Source: Flavobacteriaceae bacterium
GTDB taxonomy: Bacteria; Bacteroidota; Bacteroidia; Flavobacteriales; Flavobacteriaceae
Assembly (NCBI GenBank): GCA_009827225.1
Contig: WUAI01000013.1
Coordinates: forward strand, 1 to 64,000
Length of the DNA: 64,000 nucleotides
Direction of reading: 5' to 3'
How positions within the stretch are numbered: the stretch's first letter is position 1; the number at the start of each line of letters is the position of its first letter. The translations under genes were made by a program, and so were the position numbers. Positions 27,961 through 36,104 of the stretch are shown here, piece after piece. The notes under the pieces are model-generated. The model saw only the letters and a program-made list of their open reading frames with translations, was not told where the DNA came from and searched no databases.

Positions 27961-28713
27961 TTATTCCTTGTCCTTGTCTTTAAAGGTGTAGGTGATTCTA
28001 ATTCGTTTGTTACTCTCTTCCTGTTTCGAATCTTCGATATTGTCCTCAGGTAAATTCTCAATAAAATTACCGTTCTCATCAAAATGCCGCAGGAAAGGGT
28101 CATCCTCTTCGTTATAATCCTCACGTTCCCAATCGTACTTCTTATTCTCAACAGGGTTCTGACGAAATAGAAGGGCAAATCCGATCCCTACCACAAAACC
28201 GGACAAGTGACCTTCCCAGGATATCTTAGGATCGATGGGGAACAAGTACCAAAGTAAACTTCCGTAGAGAAAAACAACGGCAAAAGAAAGCGCAGTTAAC
28301 TGGTATCTTTTTGAAAATATTCCTTTAAAGAATAAAAATGCAGCCAGCATATATACGATTCCACTGGCTCCAATATGCAAGGCAGGTCTTCCAATGATCC
28401 AGGTAAACAAACCGGTGATCAAAGTTCCATAAATGAGAACTTTCCAACGTATGTCACGATAGAAATAGAAAAGAGCCGTTCCCAGTACCAATAGCGGCAC
28501 CGAATTATTGAAGAGGTGCTTAACGCTTCCGTGAATAAATGGCCCGAAGACTATTCCTCTTAGTCCCTCTACTCGTTGCGGATGAATTCCCCAACGATTA
28601 AAAAATATATCAAACCGAATATCCATCCAATACGCAATCCAAATGGACAGCACGATGAAAACCGGAAACAGTAATACGTCTGGAGTAAACGGTAATGACT
28701 TTTCTGAACTCAT
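27961..28713 (-). CDS. Rhomboid family intramembrane serine protease
   Basis: Rhomboids cut transmembrane proteins inside the membrane with a Ser-His dyad. The 250-residue protein has six likely membrane segments and the catalytic motif GASG with Ser117, and His169 in WEGHLSG. FGPFIHGSVKHLFNNS (about 56-71) matches the conserved HLxxN loop. A charged cytoplasmic tail of ~65 residues, rich in Asp, Glu and Arg, follows. Its substrate is unknown. It ends 2 nt from rlmB, tail to tail, and its start faces rarA across an 85-nt intergenic region. Confidence 0.9.
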   Translation of the reverse strand: MSSEKSLPFTPDVLLFPVFIVLSIWIAYWMDIRFDIFFNRWGIHPQRVEGLRGIVFGPFIHGSVKHLFNNSVPLLVLGTALFYFYRDIRWKVLIYGTLITGLFTWIIGRPALHIGASGIVYMLAAFLFFKGIFSKRYQLTALSFAVVFLYGSLLWYLFPIDPKISWEGHLSGFVVGIGFALLFRQNPVENKKYDWEREDYNEEDDPFLRHFDENGNFIENLPEDNIEDSKQEESNKRIRITYTFKDKDKE

Positions 28714-28761
28714 GGCTTTTTTACATTCAAAAAGTAATCCTAAGTAGCAAGTTATGATAAA

Positions 28762-28792
28762 TTGTCAGTATGATCAATAATCGGTAATTTTG
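28762..28792 (+). promoter_or_regulatory. rarA promoter placed against the start codon
   Basis: TTG (28762-28764) and the perfect -7 box TAATTTTG (28785-28792) are 20 nt apart. The last base of the box is only 6 nt from the ATG at 28799, so transcription should begin at or next to the start codon. Confidence 0.7.
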
Positions 28793-28798
28793 ATTTCT

Positions 28799-30076
28799 AT
28801 GACAAGTCCACTGGCAGAACGTATCCGACCCACCACTTTGGAAGACTATTTGAGTCAGTCACACCTGGTGGGACCTGACGGTTCGCTGACATCTCAAATT
28901 GGATCCGGGCTCATTTCCTCAATGATATTTTGGGGTCCTCCCGGAACTGGTAAAACCACACTGGCGAACATCATTGCAAACGATTCCGGCCGTCCGTTTT
29001 ATACTTTGAGCGCTGTGGATAGTGGCGTCGCTGCTGTGCGGGAGGTGATCAACAAGGCCAAGAAGAGTGATGACCTGTTCAGTACAAAAAACCCGATCCT
29101 GTTTATTGATGAGATTCACCGTTTCAGCAAATCTCAACAGGATTCGTTGCTGGGAGCGGTTGAAAAGGGCTGGATCACCTTGATAGGGGCCACAACAGAG
29201 AATCCAAGCTTCGAGGTAATCCCGGCCTTACTTTCCCGATGCCAGGTATACGTACTGAAATCCTTCAGCAGAAAAGATTTAGAGACACTTTTAGAACGAG
29301 CCATTGAGAAAGACACGATTCTCTCTCAAAAGAACATTACGCTCAAGGAAAGCGAAGCTATTATTCGCCTGTCGGGTGGAGATGCCCGCAAATTGTTGAA
29401 TATATTAGAACTGGTGGTTCTTTCTGAAACTTCAGAGGAAATTATCATTACTAATGAATTGGTACAACAAAAGGTTCAAAAAAATACCGTGCTGTACGAT
29501 AAAACCGGAGAACAGCATTACGATATTATTTCGGCATTTATTAAATCCATTCGAGGTAGTGACCCTAATGCTGCGGTATACTGGCTGGCTCGTATGATCG
29601 AAGGTGGAGAAGAAGTGAAATTCATTGCCCGCCGACTCGTAATCCTGGCGTCTGAAGACATCGGTATGGCCAATCCTACTGCCCTGGTACTTGCCAATGC
29701 GACCTTTCAGGCAGTCAATACCATTGGCTATCCTGAAGCAAGGATCATCCTAAGCCAGTGTGCGGTTTATCTAGCCACCTCACCCAAGAGTAATGCCTCA
29801 TATAAGGCCATTAAAAGCGCTCAGCAAACCGTTAAACAAACCGGGGACCTCTCAGTGCCTTTGTCCATTCGAAACGCTCCCACCCAGCTTATGAAGGAAT
29901 TAGGTTATGGCGAAGATTATCAATACGCTCACGATTTTGAAGGTAATTTTGTGCCGCATGAGTTTCTTCCCGAAGAGTTATCCGGAAAGCGATTTTATGA
30001 GCCGGGAAAGAATTCCAGGGAGGCCAATTTAAGATCCTATCTTAAAAGCTTGTGGCAGGATAAGTATGGATACTGA
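28799..30076 (+). CDS. rarA: Replication-associated recombination protein A (MgsA/RarA ATPase)
   Basis: RarA is an AAA+ ATPase related to clamp loaders that acts at stalled replication forks. The ATG at 28799 gives 425 residues, starting MTSPLAERIRPTTLEDYLSQ; a TTG three codons earlier is inside the promoter box and is rejected. Walker A is GPPGTGKTT at residues 46-54; Walker B is ILFIDEIHRFSKSQQD; LIGATTENPSFEVIPALLSR carries sensor and arginine-finger regions. The C-terminal tetramerisation domain (RMIEGGEEVKFIARRLVILA) follows. Length is normal. It ends directly beside the next, convergent gene with no base between. Confidence 0.94.
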   Translation: MTSPLAERIRPTTLEDYLSQSHLVGPDGSLTSQIGSGLISSMIFWGPPGTGKTTLANIIANDSGRPFYTLSAVDSGVAAVREVINKAKKSDDLFSTKNPILFIDEIHRFSKSQQDSLLGAVEKGWITLIGATTENPSFEVIPALLSRCQVYVLKSFSRKDLETLLERAIEKDTILSQKNITLKESEAIIRLSGGDARKLLNILELVVLSETSEEIIITNELVQQKVQKNTVLYDKTGEQHYDIISAFIKSIRGSDPNAAVYWLARMIEGGEEVKFIARRLVILASEDIGMANPTALVLANATFQAVNTIGYPEARIILSQCAVYLATSPKSNASYKAIKSAQQTVKQTGDLSVPLSIRNAPTQLMKELGYGEDYQYAHDFEGNFVPHEFLPEELSGKRFYEPGKNSREANLRSYLKSLWQDKYGY

Positions 30077-30850
30077 TTATTTAAGAGGAACAAATTTCAT
30101 CATCCTGTGGGAACCATCGGTAACGGTATCTTTCTCGATGGTAAAACCTTCAGCGGTCTTATAAGCCACTCCAAAGAATTCGGAGGATCTTGCAATGAAA
30201 ATATCCGGTTGCGAGGTGGCAGTCAATTTTCCGATTTTATTATTTCCGAAGAGAATTTGGTATTCACCATCAACCATCTCCAGAGTGTATTTTCCGCTTA
30301 CAAACTTAGTGATGGAGGAATCAACGGTCTTTTCTTCAACTTTGGCAGTTTCCATGGCATTTCCGGAATTTTTGGTTTCTACTGAAACGGTCTCGTCCTG
30401 ATTTTCGAAATCGGCGAATACTTTGGGTTCCGGTTGCTGAAACTCTTCTCCTTGAATACTCTCAAAAGCTCCTCGCATTGCTTCGTAGTAAGCCTTCTTG
30501 TATTCTTTCAATTTGCTTCGGCCGGCAGCACTTCGGTACACTTCATTTCCATCGCAATCATTCAACACAACGGTGAGTCTTGTCCAAACGAAACCGTCGT
30601 CTCTTATGACATCCGCCCACAGACCGTCGCAACGACTAATATTGGGTAATTCCGTATTGAAATAGGCGTTGAATCCATGTTTATTGAACAAAAACTTGGT
30701 CAAAGAATTTAGTTGATACTGATCCTTTTCAAATAAGAAATCATAACGATCGGGCACCACCACAAAACTGTAATCGGAAGGGGTCTTTTGAGAATAGGTA
30801 TTTAGAGTTGTAAGGAAGAAAAGCGCTAATACCGCCAAATACTTTGTCAT
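30077..30850 (-). CDS. Secreted protein of unknown function
   Basis: I cannot name this family. The 257-residue protein has a signal peptide, MTKYLAVLALFFLTTLNTYS, cut near SQ. A conserved-looking N-domain (residues 25-130) includes FVVVPDRYDFLFEKDQYQLN, KFLFNKHGFNAYFN and LTVVLNDCDGNEVYRS, followed by an acidic linker and a small C-terminal beta domain (SGKYTLEMVDGEYQILFGNN). It probably resides in the periplasm or on the outer membrane. The ATG overlaps the stop of the upstream DUF5723-like gene by 4 nt, so they are coupled and probably act together. Confidence 0.82.
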   Translation of the reverse strand: MTKYLAVLALFFLTTLNTYSQKTPSDYSFVVVPDRYDFLFEKDQYQLNSLTKFLFNKHGFNAYFNTELPNISRCDGLWADVIRDDGFVWTRLTVVLNDCDGNEVYRSAAGRSKLKEYKKAYYEAMRGAFESIQGEEFQQPEPKVFADFENQDETVSVETKNSGNAMETAKVEEKTVDSSITKFVSGKYTLEMVDGEYQILFGNNKIGKLTATSQPDIFIARSSEFFGVAYKTAEGFTIEKDTVTDGSHRMMKFVPLK

Positions 30851-32253
30851 TCTTGATCTACTTTTATATTGAATCCGAGCTGTAAAGATACACTTTTTGC
30901 CTTTGCAATATTTCCGTATCTCAGTATGTTATCGGCGGCAATATAAAAGTTGAATTTTCCAAGGTCTGTGGCCAATCCAAGGCCTACATTTGAAAACGAA
31001 TAAGGATCTACAGTATACGTAGCTTTGGCAGATAAAAATTCGAACAACCTTCTATAGTAAAAAAGAGTTCCAGCCATTTGCGGACCTTTAGGCCTGAAAA
31101 TCGAAAAGAATTGAAGCCCTACAGCTTGTGCTCTCTCCACACCGCCTCCCATATTTCGACAATCACATTCCTTGCTCCCACCAACCGCTTTCCCAAAGCT
31201 GTATTTAAGCCCAGCATTCACTTTTAACGGTCTAAGCTGAGTATAAGAGTTCGTGAGGGTATCTACCGGAATTTCTCTTTCGATTTCGTCCTCCAGATCG
31301 TCATAGTAAGGCAGGGTAGACTCTCCCTCACTCAAAGGTGGAAAGATAAGTTCTATTCCATCCAAGGTATAGGTTCCGGTAGCGCGATAGTTCTCAGTGT
31401 CCTTGGTATGGAAAATTGCTCCAAAGTCGAGTACACTTGCACTGGCCGTAATATTTTCAGTGATATCGTAAGTCGCACCAACATCCAGCCCAACACCCAT
31501 ATTCCCTCCAAAGAAAGCACGCCCCAACACCTTCCCGACTGAAAAATCGTCTTCCAAAGAGGCAATCCCGGAAGTTTCTACACTTACGTCGGCATTCTGA
31601 ACCGTATGTTCATAGATATTATTGCTGTTTTCGTCTCCAAGGGTAGTCACAAAAGTCCCGGAATTATCAACACTGCGATAGCTTAGCATGCTGGAGTATA
31701 ATTTCACCCTGGCTCCCACGGTGAGCTTATTGTTGATGGCTTTATTAGCTCCAAAATGATATACAGTAAGTAAATCTCCGGTGGTACTCACCTGGCCCAG
31801 GTCAAATTCGTACCCTAAATAATCCCGGTTTCCCTCCCAGGCAAGAATAGCAAGATCCTGCGGAAAGTAAGCAATGAAATCAAATTCCTGGTACACCCCT
31901 CCTGAGAAATAAATCTCGTTCTTTGCTCGCCAGCCAAAATTGATGATCTCCAATTGCTGGGTAGCTGTAAAAAAATCTTTATCGTCCATTTCAAAAATCT
32001 TGGCCTGGATACGGTCGTTGATAGTGCCTCCTTCGTTTCCGAAGATATCAAAAGTACTCACCCCCGAAGCTCCACCGTTTAGGTGAAAGTGGGACAGAAA
32101 CGGAATGCCGAAATGAGATTTTTGTGGAACTTTACCACCCGGATTCACCAGTAAAGACTGGGGAATCTCTTCAAAACCGTACAATATCTGTTTGTTTTGA
32201 CCAAAAGCAACTGTGGCCCCGAAGGCCAGAAAGAAAATAAGTGTACTTCTCAT
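30847..32253 (-). CDS. Outer membrane barrel protein, DUF5723-like
   Basis: The 468-residue protein starts MRSTLIFFLAFGATVAFGQN with a signal peptide, and the rest alternates short beta strands rich in aromatic residues, as in outer membrane barrels; it resembles the DUF5723 family of Bacteroidota, assigned here by overall look. Recognisable stretches are PQSLLVNPGGKVPQKSHFGI near the start and FNFYIAADNILRYGNIAKA near the end. A CDCRNMGGG insert lies near residue 355. It lies 6 nt after a lipoprotein gene and overlaps the next gene by 4 nt, forming a three-gene envelope set. Its transport role, if any, is unknown. Confidence 0.78.
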   Translation of the reverse strand: MRSTLIFFLAFGATVAFGQNKQILYGFEEIPQSLLVNPGGKVPQKSHFGIPFLSHFHLNGGASGVSTFDIFGNEGGTINDRIQAKIFEMDDKDFFTATQQLEIINFGWRAKNEIYFSGGVYQEFDFIAYFPQDLAILAWEGNRDYLGYEFDLGQVSTTGDLLTVYHFGANKAINNKLTVGARVKLYSSMLSYRSVDNSGTFVTTLGDENSNNIYEHTVQNADVSVETSGIASLEDDFSVGKVLGRAFFGGNMGVGLDVGATYDITENITASASVLDFGAIFHTKDTENYRATGTYTLDGIELIFPPLSEGESTLPYYDDLEDEIEREIPVDTLTNSYTQLRPLKVNAGLKYSFGKAVGGSKECDCRNMGGGVERAQAVGLQFFSIFRPKGPQMAGTLFYYRRLFEFLSAKATYTVDPYSFSNVGLGLATDLGKFNFYIAADNILRYGNIAKAKSVSLQLGFNIKVDQE

Positions 32254-32259
32254 CGTAGT

Positions 32260-32817
32260 TTAGTCTCTTTCTTTAATTTCGAGGTAATAAGTAGTTTTCG
32301 ACTTGAGGTTTAGATTGCCTTCCAGGCTCGCATCTGAAGACGGTATAGTGACCGATACAACCACTTTATCGGCTGATGTAAGCTGAATGACCTCCTCACC
32401 CTCAACGTTTTGCGTAAACTCTGTAACGAAGGGATTCTCAGGGGTTCCTTCCACTACATTGGTGGACGTAATATAAGTCTCTTCATTTTCCTCGCTCAGG
32501 AACTGAAAATCCACCAGAAAATTTCTTGGAATGCTATTGGTAAATTGAAAAAAGAATTCGGCCCTTAACAGGCTTTCCTGGAAATCGGTGTCATCAAGAA
32601 ACCTGATCTCAGTCGTATCGCGTAGCGTAAGTCTGGGTGTATTGGTAACCGTATCAAAAAATTCACCGGCTTCCGTATTGAAAAAGATCAAATCCAATTC
32701 TACAACAGGGGTAAGTGTCACTTCCTCGGCCTGGTCAAAATCGGTATCCTTCACGCAGGAAAACAATAAAAAAAAGAAAAAAACACCCAAAAGGGGAGTA
32801 AGCAGGTTCTTTTTCAT
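32260..32817 (-). CDS. Small lipoprotein of unknown function
   Basis: The 185-residue protein has a signal peptide, MKKNLLTPLLGVFFFFLLFS, with lipobox Cys21 followed by VKDTDFDQAEE. The lysine-aspartate pair near the cysteine resembles the surface lipoprotein export signal described in Capnocytophaga. The remainder is acidic and beta-rich and I do not recognise a domain. It begins 50 nt after the HAD-family gene and ends 6 nt before the barrel protein gene, so it may be a surface partner of that barrel. Confidence 0.8.
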   Translation of the reverse strand: MKKNLLTPLLGVFFFFLLFSCVKDTDFDQAEEVTLTPVVELDLIFFNTEAGEFFDTVTNTPRLTLRDTTEIRFLDDTDFQESLLRAEFFFQFTNSIPRNFLVDFQFLSEENEETYITSTNVVEGTPENPFVTEFTQNVEGEEVIQLTSADKVVVSVTIPSSDASLEGNLNLKSKTTYYLEIKERD

Positions 32818-32867
32818 GATGTAGGGCTTTAGGTTAATTAACGGCTAAGTAAATGAAAATATTATGA

Positions 32868-33551
32868 TTATAAGAATTTTCTGATTTCAATAATATCATC
32901 TACTATGGAATAATGGCCGGGAACCCGGTCGTTTCGATAATTGTAAAACAGGGTTTTCATACCTACTTTTTCAGCACCAAGAATGTCGGCTTCAAAGGTA
33001 TCCCCGATCATAATACTCCTGTGAGGAATCGTGCTGGCTTTTTCAAGGGCGAGGTTGAATATTTTCGGATTGGGTTTCTTAACACCTGCTTCTTCCGAAG
33101 TGGTCACAGTCTTAAAAAACTGATCTATTTTGCTGTTTTTCAGCTTTAAATGCTGCACTTCTTCGAATCCGTTTGTAATGATGTGCAGCAGGTATTTTTC
33201 GTTCAGGTATTGTAACAATTCAATAGTACCGGCAAATAAGTGGTTGTCTTTAGGTAATTCGTTGATATAATCGGTCGCAAGTACATCTACCTGATTATTG
33301 TTGAAGGTAATTCCAAAGGGTAAAAACGCGTCCTGGAAACGTCTCCTTCTCAATTCGGTCTTGGTGATCCTTTCCTCACGATACAATTTCCAATAATCAA
33401 AATTGATGGGTTCATACACCTCCATAAATGCTTCCAGCGACAAGTTGATCCCATGTTTCTGAAAGATCCGATGGAATGCCAGTTTAGAATTTCTATCGAA
33501 ATCCCAAAGCGTATGGTCCAAATCAAAGAATATGTCGGTTATATCGTTCAT
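32868..33551 (-). CDS. HAD-superfamily nucleotidase, YjjG-like
   Basis: YjjG-type enzymes remove phosphate from nucleotides, including non-canonical pyrimidine nucleotides. The 227-residue protein has HAD motif I FFDLDHTLWDF (nucleophile in FDLD), motif II ITNGFEE, motif III lysine in KKPNPKIF and motif IV IMIGDTFEADILGAEK. The helical cap between motifs I and II fits the family. Its ATG overlaps the stop of the upstream deacetylase-like gene by 4 nt (ATGA), so the two are coupled. YjjG as the exact family is likely but not certain; other HAD phosphatases are possible. Confidence 0.85.
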   Translation of the reverse strand: MNDITDIFFDLDHTLWDFDRNSKLAFHRIFQKHGINLSLEAFMEVYEPINFDYWKLYREERITKTELRRRRFQDAFLPFGITFNNNQVDVLATDYINELPKDNHLFAGTIELLQYLNEKYLLHIITNGFEEVQHLKLKNSKIDQFFKTVTTSEEAGVKKPNPKIFNLALEKASTIPHRSIMIGDTFEADILGAEKVGMKTLFYNYRNDRVPGHYSIVDDIIEIRKFL

Positions 33552-34837
33552 GTTTCTGTAGAATGTTCAGTTACGAGAGATCTCCAATAGGAATTCTCAC
33601 GCGAAGATATAAAGTCCTTGTTAGATAGGAACATAGAAAATATTCCATTGACCTTCGAAATCGAATCTTTTAGTGCGTCGATTTGCGGTTGAATTTCAGA
33701 TCGGCTGTTATTTTCAAGAATGCAGGTACTGCCAATAACGGGATGAACGATCAAAGGGGTTTTGATCTCATAATCCAGGTCGTAGAATAAAAATGGGGTA
33801 CAGGTGCCGGCCCTGAATCCCAGGGTATCTTCATAGAACATGGAATAATCGGATTGAACCTCTAATTCCAGTAAATCCCTATACCTGTTAGGGAGCGCTA
33901 TCAGGGATTTGGCAATCATAGTAGATGTAACCTCGCGATGAGTGAGCTCCTCCATTCTTTTCTTTTCGTCTTTCAGTTCTTCGAATCGATCCAAAGAATG
34001 AAAGGAAAAAATAAGACCTACTTCCGTATAGTCCCCGATCAATTTTATCAACATCCTAAATTTCTCCCTCTTCGTGTTAAAGCTTTCCCTGAAAGTGAAT
34101 CCGTCTCCTAACAGAAAAAACACCGTGAATTTAACTTCGGTTTGCTTGAGGACGTTTACAATCCAGGAAAAGGTGTTATAGGGATCCTTTCGTAGTTTTA
34201 ACAGCACTCTGGTTCTATCCGCAATTTTCTTAAGCCTGAATTTTATTAAATCCCGCGCATAACCTCCTATGTTCCGCAATGGCCCACGTTGTGCATAAGA
34301 GAAGGGTCGGGATGCATCTACGAGGTGGTGGATCCTGAAGTTTCGTTGAGGAAGATCAACGTCCGCATAATGGGATTGAAGTAATTTTGCAAATTTATAG
34401 GCCCATTGGTCCACTACCGGTTTGTCTAAGAATCCTTTTTTATATGCCAGGCTCTGTTTCGCTGTATATCGCCCTAATTCATCTTTCACCTGGGGCAAAT
34501 ATTCTTCATAACGGCTCAGCAGATAAAAGGCAGCTGAAAATATATCAAAAGGCAGATGACTCTTTCCGGAAGTAGGAAAGAATCCAATGGTGTCGTCCCA
34601 TTCCATGACTGAAATATCGACATCATCAAATCCCTGTTCTGTCAACAACCCGTGGGACTGCACAAAAAATTCATTACCCATTGGCTGTTTACCATAGGAT
34701 AACTTAGGTCCCTGATGGGCTATAAATTCTTCGATAACTGACGTGAATTCGACCTTGACACCCAATATTCTTGTACATATATGTTTGAACGCGTAGTCCA
34801 ATCTATGGGTAATTTTTTGAGTATGTACAAGCAGCAT
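33548..34837 (-). CDS. Polysaccharide deacetylase-like protein with altered metal site
   Basis: The 429-residue protein resembles the flavobacterial family with an N-terminal unknown domain (about 1-130) and a NodB-type deacetylase fold. Family features are IVNVLKQTEVKFTVFFLLGD (motif 1 region), YSMFYEDTLGFRAGTCTPFL (RxGxxxPF-type motif) and the terminal strand region. However, the usual metal-binding HPS/HxxxH is replaced by FSFHSLDRFEEL near residue 273, so activity is doubtful or altered. No signal peptide is seen. It begins 5 nt after radC and overlaps the HAD gene by 4 nt. Possible role in cell-surface polysaccharide; this is inference from the family. Confidence 0.75.
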   Translation of the reverse strand: MLLVHTQKITHRLDYAFKHICTRILGVKVEFTSVIEEFIAHQGPKLSYGKQPMGNEFFVQSHGLLTEQGFDDVDISVMEWDDTIGFFPTSGKSHLPFDIFSAAFYLLSRYEEYLPQVKDELGRYTAKQSLAYKKGFLDKPVVDQWAYKFAKLLQSHYADVDLPQRNFRIHHLVDASRPFSYAQRGPLRNIGGYARDLIKFRLKKIADRTRVLLKLRKDPYNTFSWIVNVLKQTEVKFTVFFLLGDGFTFRESFNTKREKFRMLIKLIGDYTEVGLIFSFHSLDRFEELKDEKKRMEELTHREVTSTMIAKSLIALPNRYRDLLELEVQSDYSMFYEDTLGFRAGTCTPFLFYDLDYEIKTPLIVHPVIGSTCILENNSRSEIQPQIDALKDSISKVNGIFSMFLSNKDFISSRENSYWRSLVTEHSTET

Positions 34838-34842
34838 ATAAG

Positions 34843-35541
34843 CTATAGCAAATGTTCGTCGGCAAAGCTAAAATAAGACTTTTCGGTAATAATAAGATGG
34901 TCCAGAACCTTTATATCAAGGCTTTTACCGGCTTGTTCAAGTTTCTTGGTAAGTTGGATGTCTGCTGCACTTGGTTTCAGGCTACCGCTGGGGTGATTAT
35001 GAGCGAGTATGACCCCTACAGCTCCCAAAAGCAAGGCCCTTTTCAGAGTGAGCCTTACATCAACGATTGTTCCCGTAGTACCTCCTTTGCTCAACTGTTG
35101 CAAATCCAGCACTTTATTAGCATTGTTGAGATAGATCACCCAAAATTCTTCATGTGGAAGTTCAGCAATGAGGGGTCTTAAAAGATCATTTGCAGATTTA
35201 CTGGAGGTGATGATGGTCGTATTGTTTTCTTCGGAAGTGCTATGCCTTCTGCCCAGTTCAAGGGCAGCAATGATAGATACCGCCTTTGCCTCACCTATGC
35301 CATCAAAATGCATCAATTCATGAACCTCCATTTTAGCGAGCGTTAGAAGATTATTATCTATTGCGTTTAATACTCTTCGGGCTACATCCACGGCGCTGTT
35401 TTGCCTGCTTCCGGAGCCAATAATGATAGCGATTAGTTCCGCTTTAGTTAATACTCTCCTGCCCTTCTTTAATAATTTTTCACGCGGACGATCTTCTTCA
35501 TTCCAATATTTTATTCCAAAATTAGTGACATTTTCGGCCAT
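34843..35541 (-). CDS. radC: RadC/YeeS-type JAB-domain protein
   Basis: RadC proteins have an N-terminal helix-hairpin-helix region and a C-terminal JAB (MPN+) metalloprotease-like domain; despite the name, a DNA repair role is not settled. The 232-residue protein shows GIGEAKAVSIIAALELGRR in the first part and the metal-binding motif HNHPSGSLKPSAAD near residue 180, with an upstream glutamate in EEFWVIYLNN. Length is normal. It is the first gene of a minus-strand run with tight spacing (5 nt to the next gene) and diverges from the DUF1569 gene. Confidence 0.92.
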   Translation of the reverse strand: MAENVTNFGIKYWNEEDRPREKLLKKGRRVLTKAELIAIIIGSGSRQNSAVDVARRVLNAIDNNLLTLAKMEVHELMHFDGIGEAKAVSIIAALELGRRHSTSEENNTTIITSSKSANDLLRPLIAELPHEEFWVIYLNNANKVLDLQQLSKGGTTGTIVDVRLTLKRALLLGAVGVILAHNHPSGSLKPSAADIQLTKKLEQAGKSLDIKVLDHLIITEKSYFSFADEHLL

Positions 35542-35558
35542 AGATCTCGAATGATGAA

Positions 35559-35580
35559 TAAAGATAATCCCGTATCTTTA
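35559..35580. promoter_or_regulatory. Palindromic pair of -7-like boxes between radC and DUF1569 genes
   Basis: TAAAGATA (35559-35566) and TATCTTTA (35573-35580) are exact reverse complements, 6 nt apart. Each reads as TATCTTTA on the strand leading to its gene, one base off the TAnnTTTG consensus. They may be two divergent -7 boxes or a regulator operator. Confidence 0.45.
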
Positions 35581-35603
35581 GAGAGCCAATAATAAAATTG
35601 CCA

Positions 35604-35630
35604 ACCTCCTCGAATTCATGAATTGGAGGT
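35604..35630 (+). promoter_or_regulatory. Leader hairpin holding GGAGGT before the DUF1569 gene
   Basis: ACCTCC (35604-35609) pairs with GGAGGT (35625-35630), and AATTC (35613-35617) with GAATT (35620-35624), with a 3-nt bulge and a 2-nt gap at the tip. The GGAGG ends 19 nt before the ATG, too far for a normal Shine-Dalgarno. Confidence 0.5.
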
Positions 35631-35648
35631 AATCCAAAATTAATTTCT

Positions 35649-36092
35649 ATGAAATCTTTATTCGATTCTGAAGCCCTTCGAGAGATCAACGACCGCCTTG
35701 AAAAACTGGATGAAAACTCTGCACGCCAATGGGGTAAAATGACCCATGGCCAAATGATGCATCATTGCCAGGGACCTTTAAATATCATACTGAAAAAAGA
35801 CGATTATAATCTCAAACCGAATTGGGTCCTGAATACATTTTTTAAGAAGTCCTTGTACAATGACAAGCTATGGCGACAAGGATTGCCTACGGCCAAGCCT
35901 TTTAAAGAAACTAAAGATCGAAATTTTAATGAGGAGAAATCGAATCTCAAGTCTTTATTGAATGAATTTCAGGACAGAAGCGACGAATTAGGGCATGAAC
36001 CTCACCCATCCTTTGGGAAGTTGACCAAACAACAGTGGGGACAAATGCAATACAAACATTTAGATCATCACTTTCGCCAGTTCGGAGTGTAA
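35649..36092 (+). CDS. DUF1569/DinB-like protein
   Basis: The 147-residue protein belongs to DUF1569, a small four-helix family related in fold to DinB/YfiT metal-binding proteins; its reaction is not known. Visible features are WGKMTHGQMMHHCQGPLN near residues 29-46 and LTKQQWGQMQYKHLDHHFRQ near the end, which hold the histidines that bind metal in DinB-like folds. No signal peptide is present, so it is cytoplasmic. It is followed 12 nt later by a PaiB-type gene, probably in the same transcript. Confidence 0.82.
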   Translation: MKSLFDSEALREINDRLEKLDENSARQWGKMTHGQMMHHCQGPLNIILKKDDYNLKPNWVLNTFFKKSLYNDKLWRQGLPTAKPFKETKDRNFNEEKSNLKSLLNEFQDRSDELGHEPHPSFGKLTKQQWGQMQYKHLDHHFRQFGV

Positions 36093-36104
36093 TTTGTGAA
36101 AATC

